Part shown: piece after piece, positions 37,779 to 45,309 of the stretch | How the letters are laid out: each line of letters opens with the position of its first letter | Numbering within the stretch: position 1 is the first letter of the stretch | NCBI RefSeq assembly: GCF_003130795.1 | Contig: NZ_CP029353.1 | Span: 599,001-663,000 of the forward strand | Length of the DNA stretch: 64,000 nucleotides | Direction of reading: 5' to 3' | Source of the DNA: Azospirillum thermophilum | GTDB lineage: Bacteria; Pseudomonadota; Alphaproteobacteria; Azospirillales; Azospirillaceae | The notes under the pieces: generated by a model | Told to the model about the DNA's origin: nothing | The model's database searches: none | What the model saw: the letters and a program-made list of their open reading frames with translations, nothing else | Translations under genes and position numbers: made by a program

Positions 37779-38861
37779 ATGCTGAACGACGACGACGTCT
37801 TCGATGCGGCGGAGACGCGGCAGCCGACCATCGTTGCGGTCTACAACCAGAAGGGCGGCGTCGGCAAGACGACCACCGCCGTCAATCTGGCGATCAGCCT
37901 TGCCGCCCTCGGCAAGTCGGTGGTGCTGATCGACTTCGACCCGCAGAGCAGCGCGTCGGGCAACTTCCTCCTCAAGGAAAAGGCCAAGGTCGGCATCAAC
38001 GACCTGCTGAACCAGGAGGTCTTCGTCGAGGACGCCCTGACCCCAACCAGCTTTCCCGGCCTGTCGATGATCGTCGGCGCGCGCAAGCTCTATTCGCTGG
38101 AGCACGCGCTGGACGGGCGCGGCGGGTCGCAGCGCGGGCTGCGGCGGGCGCTGCGCTTCTCCGACAACGCGCCGGACTATGTGGTGATCGACTGCCCGCC
38201 GGCGCTGGGCCATCTCGCGGCCGGCGCGCTGGCCGCGTCGGACCGGCTGGTCGTCCCGGTCTTCCCCGGCCGCTATGCCCTGGACGGGCTGCGGCGCACC
38301 CTGTCGGTGGTCGAGCATATCCAGGGCGGCCTGAACCCGGGCCTGTCGGTGGCCGGCGTCCTGATGCTGTCGGTCGCCAACGACGAGGTCGGGCGCGAGA
38401 CGCTGAAGCAGCTCCGCGCCGACTACGGCGACCTGCTGTTCCGCACCGCCATCCCCTACGACATCGACGTGGTCAAGGCCACCTACCGGCGGATGCCCGC
38501 CATCATCTTCAGCCCCGACGGCCGGACCACCGGCCGCTTCCTGGCGCTGGCCTGGGAGATCGTGCACGGCCGCGACCGGTCGCCGACCGATGCCGACCTC
38601 GCCCAGGCGCAGGCGCGGGTCCGGGAATGGAACTCGGCCGTCGCCGCCGACTACAGCGGCTCCATGCGTCCGTCGCAGGGCGGGGGCGAGGCCGATGCAA
38701 CCGAAGAGCGTGGCGGCTCCGCGGCCATGGGCACCCGGCGGGAGCGCCGGTCGGGCGGGGCGCTGGTCGCCGGCCTGATCGGCCTGCTGGCCGGCTTGGT
38801 GATCGGCACCTTCGCCGGTCCGGCGCTGCTCGAGTCGGTGCGCGGGCTGCTCGGCGGCTGA
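37779..38861 (+). CDS. ParA-like ATPase with C-terminal membrane helix
   Basis: A 360-residue ParA/MinD-type ATPase. The deviant Walker A box KGGVGKTT is at residues 25-32, DFDPQSS at about 52-58 and VIDCPPA at about 137-143. The ATPase fold ends near residue 285. A charged, disordered linker follows, then one hydrophobic helix (about 329-350, ALVAGLIGLLAGLVIG) close to the C-terminus. A membrane anchor is unusual, because ParA proteins bind DNA and MinD uses a short amphipathic helix. There is no parB gene and no parS site beside it. It is upstream of the Nif11/YcaO operon with a 180-base gap, so a link is possible but not shown. Confidence 0.87.
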   Translation: MLNDDDVFDAAETRQPTIVAVYNQKGGVGKTTTAVNLAISLAALGKSVVLIDFDPQSSASGNFLLKEKAKVGINDLLNQEVFVEDALTPTSFPGLSMIVGARKLYSLEHALDGRGGSQRGLRRALRFSDNAPDYVVIDCPPALGHLAAGALAASDRLVVPVFPGRYALDGLRRTLSVVEHIQGGLNPGLSVAGVLMLSVANDEVGRETLKQLRADYGDLLFRTAIPYDIDVVKATYRRMPAIIFSPDGRTTGRFLALAWEIVHGRDRSPTDADLAQAQARVREWNSAVAADYSGSMRPSQGGGEADATEERGGSAAMGTRRERRSGGALVAGLIGLLAGLVIGTFAGPALLESVRGLLGG

Positions 38862-38955
38862 CGGATCGGTCGGCGGCCCTGCAGCGTTCGGTTGCTGGTC
38901 AAGGCAATCGAGACTTGTCCAGTCGTTACATTCGCGTGTAGATCGCAAGGAAGCT

Positions 38956-38984
38956 CTGGCGCACATCCTACGATCTTATATACT
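38956..38984 (+). promoter_or_regulatory. Possible promoter of the Nif11-repeat operon
   Basis: TATACT (38979-38984) is a good -10. The hexamer CTGGCG (38956-38961), 17 bases upstream, is a weak -35. A transcript would begin near 38992, giving a leader of about 50 bases before the precursor start codon. Confidence 0.35.
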
Positions 38985-39041
38985 CCCGCCGCCCGTTACA
39001 GGACCTTTGGGGAACAGCGGTAAACAGGGGGGATAGCCATC

Positions 39042-40160
39042 ATGGTTGACAGCCGAGCACTGGATCTCATCAAGCGCCTCGCCACCGACGTCGAGTTCCG
39101 CACCCAGCTCAACAGCCTGGACGCCGCGGGCAAGCAGGCTCTGCTGCAGGCCAACGGTTTCGCGGGAGTGAGCGCGGAGGATGTCCGCGCCACCGCCGCC
39201 GACGCGCTGCGCAGCCTGAGCGGCGTGAAGGGCGCCGAGCAGGGCGTGATCGCCGAGTCGATCGCCAGCGCCGCTGCCGCCAGCACCCCGGCGACCGCCC
39301 TGCCGGCCTCGGCCACCCCGGCCACGGCCAACCCCGCCGCGGCGATGCCGGCCACCGCCCTGCCGGCGTCCGCCATGCCCGCCACGGCCAACCCCGCCAC
39401 GGCGACCCCGGCGACGGCGATGCCCGCCACCGCGACCCCTGCCACCGCGATGCCCGCCGCCGCCACTCCGGCGACGGCGATGCCGGCCTCGGCCACCCCC
39501 GCCGCGGCCACTCCTGCAACGGCGATGCCGGCCAGCGCAACTCCCGCCACCGCCATGCCGGCCTCGGCGACCCCCGCGACCGCCATGCCGGCCAGCGCCA
39601 CCCCGGCGACGGCGATGCCTGCGACGGCCACTCCGGCCACGGCTACTCCGGCGACGGCCTTCCCGGCCACCGGCTTCCCGGCTGCGGCCACCCCGGCCGC
39701 TGCGACTCCGGCGACCGCGATGCCGGCCACGGCCACCCCCGCCACGGCGATGCCGGCGGCCGCGACCCCGGCGACGGCCATGCCGGCCACGGCGATGCCG
39801 GCGGCAGCGACTCCGGCGACCGCCACCCCGGCTACGGCGATGCCCGCTGCCGCCACCCCGGCCACGGCGATGCCGGCGACCGCCTTCCCGGCGGCCTCGA
39901 CTCCGGCGACGGCCACTCCGGCGACCGCCTTCCCGGCCACCGGGTTCCCGGCTGCGGCCACCCCGGCCACGGCGATGCCGGCCGCCGCCACTCCGGCAAC
40001 GGCCATGCCTGCGACGGCCATGCCTGCGACGGCGATGCCGGCTGCGGCCACCCCGGCGACGGCGATGCCCGCCACGGCGATGCCCGCCGCGGCCACGCCG
40101 GCCATCGGCACGCCGGCCGCTCCGTCGGTGGACGAGGGCGACGGGACGGAAAATGCCTGA
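39042..40160 (+). CDS. Nif11-type leader protein with 56 pentapeptide repeats (putative RiPP precursor)
   Basis: A 372-residue protein in three parts. Residues 1 to about 60 match the Nif11-type leader pattern (ALDLIKRLATDVEFRTQL...ALLQANGFAGVSAEDV), which guides modifying enzymes in several peptide natural-product families. Residues 82-361 are 56 uninterrupted pentapeptides xPA[TAS]A, with Thr, Met, Leu, Phe or Asn at the first position. A short acidic tail (SVDEGDGTENA) follows. There is no cysteine at all. AGGGGGGAT lies eight bases before ATG 39042. The last eight bases overlap the YcaO gene. Known precursors are usually under 120 residues, so a structural polypeptide modified along its length is an alternative reading. 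Role inferred from context. Confidence 0.82.
   Translation: MVDSRALDLIKRLATDVEFRTQLNSLDAAGKQALLQANGFAGVSAEDVRATAADALRSLSGVKGAEQGVIAESIASAAAASTPATALPASATPATANPAAAMPATALPASAMPATANPATATPATAMPATATPATAMPAAATPATAMPASATPAAATPATAMPASATPATAMPASATPATAMPASATPATAMPATATPATATPATAFPATGFPAAATPAAATPATAMPATATPATAMPAAATPATAMPATAMPAAATPATATPATAMPAAATPATAMPATAFPAASTPATATPATAFPATGFPAAATPATAMPAAATPATAMPATAMPATAMPAAATPATAMPATAMPAAATPAIGTPAAPSVDEGDGTENA
39285..40124 (+). repeat. DNA repeat encoding 56 pentapeptides
   Basis: An 840-base array of 15-bp units in the frame of the precursor gene. Many units differ at third codon positions (Pro as CCG, CCC or CCT; Ala as GCG, GCC or GCT) while the protein pattern holds, so the array is old and selected as protein. 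A longer block, TPATAFPATGFPAAATPA, occurs twice, 18 units (270 bp) apart, which indicates segmental duplication. Confidence 0.95.
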
Positions 40161-41448
40161 TCCCGGGCGGCCGGAAGCGGCTGGTTCCGTCAGCGGCGCC
40201 GGGCCGGGCATCCGGCTCGGCGATCGCGTCCACCACGCCCGCAAGCGCTTTTTCCTCGGCACCCACCGGACAGCCACTCCGGAGGAGACGCTGGAGCGCA
40301 TCCGGCCGCACCTGCTGGCCTGCGGCATCACCCGGCTGGCCGACGTCACCGGGCTGGACCGCATCGGCATCCATACGGTGCTCGGCCACCGGCCCAACAG
40401 CCCGACCCTGTCCAACAGCGCCGGGAAGGGCTTCAGCCTCGCCGCGGCCACCGTCTCGGCGGCGATGGAGGGGATCGAGCTGTTCCATGCCGAGACGGTC
40501 GGCCTGCCGCCCGTCGAATGCGCCTGGAACGACCTGCCGGCCGACGGCCACATCCCGGTGGAGCGGCTGGCCGGCACCCGCCACGGCGCCTTCCGCACCG
40601 ACCTGGCCGAGCATTGGGTGTGGGGTTGGGACCTGATCGGCGGCCGTCCGGCCGCCGCCCCCTGGACCGCGGTCGCCATGCTCGGCCCGCCGGGCGGGCG
40701 CGGCCTGCGCAACCTGTTCGCCATGGGCACCAACGGGCTGGCCAGCGGCAACCACATCCTGGAGGCGGTGGCCGCCGCGCTGTACGAGGTGATCGAGCGC
40801 GACGCCGTCGCCTGCTGGCGCTATGCCGGCAACCGCCACGGCATCCTGACGCCGCGCGTGGCGCTGGAGACGGTGGACAGCCCGGCGGTCCAGGACCTCG
40901 TCCGCCGCTTCGCCGCCGCCGGAATCGTGCCGCTGCTCTACGACGTGACGGCGGACACCGGGGTGCCGACCTACATGGCCATCGTCTACGACAAGGACTT
41001 CCGCCATGGCGGCATGTATCGCGGCTACGGCACCCATCTGGAGCCGGCGGTCGCCATGTGCCGCGCCTTGACCGAGGCGGTGCAGTCGCGGCTGGTGCTG
41101 ATCGCCGGCTCGCGCGATGACCATTTCCGCCGCGACGTGCTGCGCAACCAGGGCGCCGACACGCCGGCCCAGGTGGCGGGGCTGGAGGCGGCGCCGGCCA
41201 CCGTCCACGGCCGGGCTCACCCCGACCGCTCCACCCCCACCTTCGAAGGCGACATCGCGGTGCTGCTGGGCTGCCTGCGCCGGGTGGGGATCGAGCAGGC
41301 CATCGCCTTCGACCTGACCAAGCCGGAGATGGGGATCCCCGTCGCGCGCGTGGTGGTGCCGGGGCTGGAGGGCTACAACTTCGACTTCTACACGCCGGGC
41401 GCCCGCCCGGTGGCGTTCGCCGAGGCGTTGCGGGCGGGGGCGGCCTGA
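40153..41448 (+). CDS. YcaO-family ATP-dependent peptide-modifying enzyme
   Basis: A 431-residue YcaO protein. Conserved ATP/Mg-binding elements are visible: SAAMEGIELFHAE (102-114), NGLASGN (194-200), then EAVAAALYEVIERD (204-217), and GYGTHLEPAVAMCRAL (about 293-308). YcaO enzymes activate backbone amides with ATP. Those paired with TfuA are linked to thioamide formation, while azoline-forming ones usually end in PxPxP; this one ends RAGAA without that motif. There is no fused E1-like or leader-binding domain. The start overlaps the precursor by eight bases and the stop overlaps tfuA by one, so translation is coupled. The precursor is its likely substrate. Confidence 0.92.
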   Translation: MPDPGRPEAAGSVSGAGPGIRLGDRVHHARKRFFLGTHRTATPEETLERIRPHLLACGITRLADVTGLDRIGIHTVLGHRPNSPTLSNSAGKGFSLAAATVSAAMEGIELFHAETVGLPPVECAWNDLPADGHIPVERLAGTRHGAFRTDLAEHWVWGWDLIGGRPAAAPWTAVAMLGPPGGRGLRNLFAMGTNGLASGNHILEAVAAALYEVIERDAVACWRYAGNRHGILTPRVALETVDSPAVQDLVRRFAAAGIVPLLYDVTADTGVPTYMAIVYDKDFRHGGMYRGYGTHLEPAVAMCRALTEAVQSRLVLIAGSRDDHFRRDVLRNQGADTPAQVAGLEAAPATVHGRAHPDRSTPTFEGDIAVLLGCLRRVGIEQAIAFDLTKPEMGIPVARVVVPGLEGYNFDFYTPGARPVAFAEALRAGAA

Positions 41449-42893
41449 TGAAGATCGTCGTCTTTCTCGGGCCGACCATGCCGGTCGAGGACGCCCGCAC
41501 CCTGCTGCCCGACGCAGTCTATCTGCCTCCGGCGGGCCAGGCCGACGTGCTCAGCGCCATGACCATCCACCGGCCGGACGTCATCGCCCTGATCGACGGG
41601 GTGTTCGGCCAGTCGCTGGCGGTCTGGCACAAGGAACTGCTCTACGCCCTGCACTGCGGCGTCGCCGTCTTCGGCAGCTCCAGCATGGGAGCGCTGCGGG
41701 CGGTGGAGTGCGCGCATTTCGGCATGGTCGGCGTCGGCACGGTGGTCGGCTGGTACCAGGACGGCACGGTCACCGGCGACGACGAGGTGGCGCTGGCCCA
41801 TGCCGGGGCGGAGGACGGCTATTTCCCGCTGTCCGAGCCGCTGGTGAACCTGCGCGCCGGCCTTGCGGCGGCGCAGGAGGCCGGCGTCATCGACGGGGCG
41901 CTGCGCGACCGGGTGGTGGATGCCGCCAAGCGGCTGTTCTTCCCCGAGCGCACCCGCGACCGCATCTGGGCCGAGGCGGGGCTGAGCGCGGAGGAGGCCG
42001 GGCGGCTCGACGCCTTCCTGGCGACCGGCGCCGTCGACGTGAAGCGGCAGGATGCCGAGGCGCTGCTGCGCCATCTCGCCGGGCTGACGCCGGACCGGCT
42101 GCCGCCGCGCGTCCCCTTCGCCTTCAACCGCTCCCACTTCTTCGACGTGCTGTACGACCGCGACCGGCGGGTGGAGAAGGGCGGCCACACCGTGCCGCTG
42201 TCGGCCATCGCCAGCCACGCCGCCCTGCACCGGACCGACTTCGCCGAGATCAACGCCGCGGCGCTGGGCCGGCTGCTGGCGGTGCAACTCGCCGACGTGG
42301 TCGGGGTGGTGGCGGACGGGCAGGCGGTGGCGGAGGAGGTCCAGCGCTTCTGCGTCCGTCATGGCCTCGCCGATCCCGCGGCGCTGGCCGGCTGGTGCCG
42401 CCGCAACGACCTGACCGACGCCGAATTCGCCGAGCTGATGCGGGAGCTCGCGACCGAGCGGGCGATGCGCCGCTGGCTGATCGACCGCCGCTTCCTCGCC
42501 CGCACCACCAGGCCGGTGCTGAACGAGCTGCGCCTGCGCGGCCTCTATGAGACGGTCGCCGCCGATGCCGCCCTGGTGGAGCGGGTGTCGGAGCTGCAGT
42601 TCGCCGACGTCGCCCAGCAGCCGACGGAAAGCCTGGACCAGCTCGTGCTCGACCATCTCGCCTCCACCGACGCGCGGATGGACAGCCATTACGAGGGCTG
42701 GTCCTATGAGGCGGGATTCAAGGACCCGCTGGACCTGCGCATCGATCTGGTGAAGGCCCGGCAGGTGCGCGGGTTCCTGGCCGACCTCGCCCGCGAGGCG
42801 GAGGAGGCCGTGCGGCAGGCGGCGTCCGGCGGGGCGGATGCGCGGACCGGTTCCGAGGCCGGGCCGGAGACAGGTAAGGAGGACGTTGCATGA
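41448..42893 (+). CDS. TfuA-like protein
   Basis: A 481-residue TfuA-family protein, named after trifolitoxin synthesis. The N-terminal TfuA core (about 1-130) shows FLGPTM, LPPAGQADVLSA, IDGVFGQSLAVWHKELL, FGSSSMGALRAVE and DDEVALAHA. A long helical C-terminal extension (about 150-481) is of unknown function. TfuA works with YcaO in thioamidation, for example of a glycine in methanogen McrA and in thioamide peptides. Its exact role is debated; help with sulfur delivery is one proposal. It begins on the last base of the YcaO stop. Confidence 0.9.
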   Translation: MKIVVFLGPTMPVEDARTLLPDAVYLPPAGQADVLSAMTIHRPDVIALIDGVFGQSLAVWHKELLYALHCGVAVFGSSSMGALRAVECAHFGMVGVGTVVGWYQDGTVTGDDEVALAHAGAEDGYFPLSEPLVNLRAGLAAAQEAGVIDGALRDRVVDAAKRLFFPERTRDRIWAEAGLSAEEAGRLDAFLATGAVDVKRQDAEALLRHLAGLTPDRLPPRVPFAFNRSHFFDVLYDRDRRVEKGGHTVPLSAIASHAALHRTDFAEINAAALGRLLAVQLADVVGVVADGQAVAEEVQRFCVRHGLADPAALAGWCRRNDLTDAEFAELMRELATERAMRRWLIDRRFLARTTRPVLNELRLRGLYETVAADAALVERVSELQFADVAQQPTESLDQLVLDHLASTDARMDSHYEGWSYEAGFKDPLDLRIDLVKARQVRGFLADLAREAEEAVRQAASGGADARTGSEAGPETGKEDVA

Positions 42894-43168
42894 GCGAGGT
42901 CACCGTTCGCATCCCGACGCCGCTGCGCGGCTTCATCGGCGGGCGCGACCGCGTGACGGTCGGCGGGACCACGGTGCGCGAGGCACTGGCCGCCCTGACC
43001 GATGGGCGGGAGACGTTGCGCGACCGGCTGTTCAACGCCGACGGCGAACTGCACCGCTTCGTGAACGTCTATCTCGGGCAGGAGGACGTGCGCCGGCTGG
43101 GCGGGCTGGACGCCGCGGTGCCGGCAGGGGCGACGCTGACCGTCCTGGTCGCGCTGGCCGGTGGCTGA
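42890..43168 (+). CDS. MoaD/ThiS-like sulfur carrier protein
   Basis: A 92-residue ubiquitin-like protein. It begins SEVTVRIPTPLRGFIGG, has a second beta segment RFVNVYLGQEDVR (about 60-72) and TLTVLVALAGG at the end. The exposed C-terminal Gly-Gly is what E1-like enzymes adenylate so that a thiocarboxylate can be formed. It overlaps the tfuA gene by four bases (ATGA), so it belongs to the operon. A sulfur carrier beside YcaO-TfuA suggests how sulfur reaches the amide. No MoeB/ThiF-type activating enzyme is in the window; a housekeeping one would be required. Confidence 0.88.
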   Translation: MSEVTVRIPTPLRGFIGGRDRVTVGGTTVREALAALTDGRETLRDRLFNADGELHRFVNVYLGQEDVRRLGGLDAAVPAGATLTVLVALAGG

Positions 43169-43198
43169 TGGCAAGCGGGTGACGAGAGTGCCGGCGCC

Positions 43199-43594
43199 TC
43201 AGGCGGCCTGCGAGCCGGACACGACGGTGTTCACCAGCTTCTTCAGCGCGGCGAAGTCGACCGGCTTGGTGACGAGGTCGGTGGCGCCGCCGGCCATGGC
43301 GCGGCGCTGGTTCTCGTCGTCGCCATAGGCGGTGACGATGACGACCGGGATGTTGGGCATCTCCATCCGCAGACGGCCGAGCAGCTCCAGCCCGCTCATC
43401 CCCGGCATGTTGATGTCGCTGAGGACGAGGACGGCCTCCGGCTGCAGCCCGGTATGGATGCGCTCCAGCGCCTCCTCGGCCGAACTGGCGAAGTGCAGCG
43501 CGACCTGCCCGTTGCGCAGCTCCGTGCGGAAGCGCTGACGGAACAGGTCTTCCATATCGGGTTCATCGTCTACGACCAGGATCCCGACGGTCAT
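43199..43594 (-). CDS. Response regulator, receiver domain only
   Basis: A 131-residue single-domain response regulator. The acidic pocket is VVDDEPDM, the phospho-acceptor Asp lies in LSDINMPGMSG (about residue 60), the conserved Thr in TAYGD and Lys in TKPVD. There is no output domain, so it relays phosphate or controls a partner. Its ATG overlaps the stop of the histidine kinase upstream by four bases, so that kinase is its likely partner. Confidence 0.93.
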   Translation of the reverse strand: MTVGILVVDDEPDMEDLFRQRFRTELRNGQVALHFASSAEEALERIHTGLQPEAVLVLSDINMPGMSGLELLGRLRMEMPNIPVVIVTAYGDDENQRRAMAGGATDLVTKPVDFAALKKLVNTVVSGSQAA

Positions 43595-44769
43595 GGCTTG
43601 CGGCGCTCCCCTAGCGACACCGGCGGAACGACCCGTGGCAGCGTGATCGTGAACTCGGCGTATTCGTTCTCGACGCTGCTGACGTCGAATCGGCCCCTGT
43701 GTTGATGTACCACGATGTCGTAGCTGAGAGAAAGACCCAAACCGGTACCTTCACCCGTAGGTTTCGTGGTGAAGAAGGGCGTAAACAATTTATCAATCAC
43801 CGGTTTGGACATGCCGGCGCCGTTGTCGTGTACCTTGATCTGGACCTTGTCGTTACAGTCGATTGTGGTGATGGTCAGTTGCGGACGGTAGTCATTTTCA
43901 CCACCGTCCCGCTGACGCCGCCGGACCGAGTAGAAGGCGTTGGTGAACAGGTTGACCAGCACCCGCGACATGTCCTGCGGGACGAGGTCCAGCGTGCCGG
44001 CCGCCGGATCGTAATGCCGGTTGAAGGAGACGTTGAATTCGCGGTCCTGGGCGCGGGCGGCGTGATAGGCCAGCGCCAGGCTCTCCTCGATCAGGACGTT
44101 CAGCTCGGTGTTGCGCCATTCGCCGCTGCCGCCGCGGGAATGGGCCAGCATGCTCTTCACGATGCCGTCGGCCCGCCGGCCATGCTCGGCGATCTTGCGC
44201 AGGTTGCTGTGCAGGCTGCCCACCAGCTCGTCGAAATCGGCCTTCTGGTCGGGATCGAGCTGGGCGGACAGCGGGCTGATCAGCGCGCACAGCTCGTCCA
44301 GCAGCTCGCCCGACAGCTCGGCGAAGTTGTTGACGAAGTTCAGCGGGTTCTTCAGCTCGTGCGCGATGCCGGCGGTGAGCTGGCCGAGCGAGGCCATCTT
44401 CTCCTGCACGACGAGCTGCTGCTGCGCCTCGCGCAGCTCGCGGGCGGCGGCCTCGGCCCGCTCCTTGGCCTGGCGGAGCTCGTCCTCGATGCGGATGCGG
44501 TCGGTGATGTCGAGGTGGGTGACGACGAAGCCGCCGTCGGCGCGCGGCGCGGTGCGGATGTCGATCACCCGGCCGTTCGGAACGCGCCGCTCGGCGTTGA
44601 TGACCCCGCGCACCTCGAACCGCTTCATCAGCATGGCGATGGTGGCGTCGGGGTCGACGTCGCCGAAGTCGCCGCGCTCGTAGTTGTAGCGCAGCATGAC
44701 GTCCATCGGCGTGCCCGGCGGGAACAGGCCGGGGGGATAGTCGAACAGCCGCAGGAACTCGCTGTTCAT
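43591..44769 (-). CDS. PAS histidine kinase, C-terminal part (kinase core)
   Basis: From ATG 44769 this reads 392 residues: the second half of a PAS domain ([11 protein letters not shown]...), a coiled coil, a HisKA domain with the phospho-acceptor His in [14 protein letters not shown] (near residue 151), and a HATPase_c domain with N and G boxes (DNGAGM, GTGLGLS). It autophosphorylates and should signal to the receiver at 43199. Its start overlaps the stop of the upstream reading frame (44766-44769, ATGA). The PAS domain is split by this junction, and one extra G would join both frames, so it may be one gene broken by a deletion or sequencing error. Confidence 0.85.
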   Translation of the reverse strand: MNSEFLRLFDYPPGLFPPGTPMDVMLRYNYERGDFGDVDPDATIAMLMKRFEVRGVINAERRVPNGRVIDIRTAPRADGGFVVTHLDITDRIRIEDELRQAKERAEAAARELREAQQQLVVQEKMASLGQLTAGIAHELKNPLNFVNNFAELSGELLDELCALISPLSAQLDPDQKADFDELVGSLHSNLRKIAEHGRRADGIVKSMLAHSRGGSGEWRNTELNVLIEESLALAYHAARAQDREFNVSFNRHYDPAAGTLDLVPQDMSRVLVNLFTNAFYSVRRRQRDGGENDYRPQLTITTIDCNDKVQIKVHDNGAGMSKPVIDKLFTPFFTTKPTGEGTGLGLSLSYDIVVHQHRGRFDVSSVENEYAEFTITLPRVVPPVSLGERRKP

Positions 44770-45290
44770 CCCTCCATGCACAGGTCGCCGGCCAGCATCA
44801 GCACGCCGTTCGGCATGGCGTCGATGGCCGCCTGCAGCAGCTGCCACTGTTCCGGCATCTCGGTGAAGCCGGCCGGCGGGCGAACCCGGGCCAGCATCTC
44901 CAGCACGGCGGGCTCGCCACCCCAGTCGATCGGCTCCAGCAGCTGGTCGAACCATTGCACCGACCGGTCGGCGCGCCGCCGCTTGGTCCGGCGCAGGTCG
45001 CTGCGGGTGACGCCGGCCAGACACTCGGCATAGGCGCTGCGCTCGGCCACCAGCGCGTCTTCCGGAACGAGGTCGAGCACGCTCGGCAGCACCAGCACGT
45101 CGTCCGGCGCCTGGTAGCCCAGCAGCCGGGCCAGCCCCTCGTTGCAATGAACGATGTGGTCGCCGCGGTGGATGATCAGGCCGGGCAGGTCGGCCAGCAC
45201 CTTGTCGCGGTAGCGGCGGGCGCTGGCGATGGTGCTTTCCACAGAGTCCGGGGCGCCGCCGGCGGTGACCGTCTCCATCTCGTCTTCCAT
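44766..45290 (-). CDS. PAS-domain part of the same histidine kinase
   Basis: The reading frame covers 174 residues from ATG 45290. It contains one full PAS domain (about 20-115: [29 protein letters not shown] region) and the first half of a second ([19 protein letters not shown]), then ends at TGA 44768. Stopping inside a PAS fold is unlikely for a functional separate protein. Joined to the next frame by one inserted base the product would be about 566 residues, normal for this kinase type. A GGAAG-backed start 12 bases later (45278) is equally good. Confidence 0.75.
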   Translation of the reverse strand: MEDEMETVTAGGAPDSVESTIASARRYRDKVLADLPGLIIHRGDHIVHCNEGLARLLGYQAPDDVLVLPSVLDLVPEDALVAERSAYAECLAGVTRSDLRRTKRRRADRSVQWFDQLLEPIDWGGEPAVLEMLARVRPPAGFTEMPEQWQLLQAAIDAMPNGVLMLAGDLCMEG

Positions 45291-45309
45291 CGCGCAGGAA
45301 TCCTGTCGA

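Noticed and set aside
38996..40111. Long reading frame on the minus strand across the pentapeptide repeat (repeating AGVA/AGIA)
   Set aside because: It is the mirror of the GC-rich 15-bp repeat. The plus-strand frame has a strong ribosome binding site, a recognisable leader domain and overlaps with the downstream genes.
39285..40124. Repeat array resembling a CRISPR
   Set aside because: Units are 15 bp with no unique spacers, lie in one reading frame, and no cas gene is nearby.
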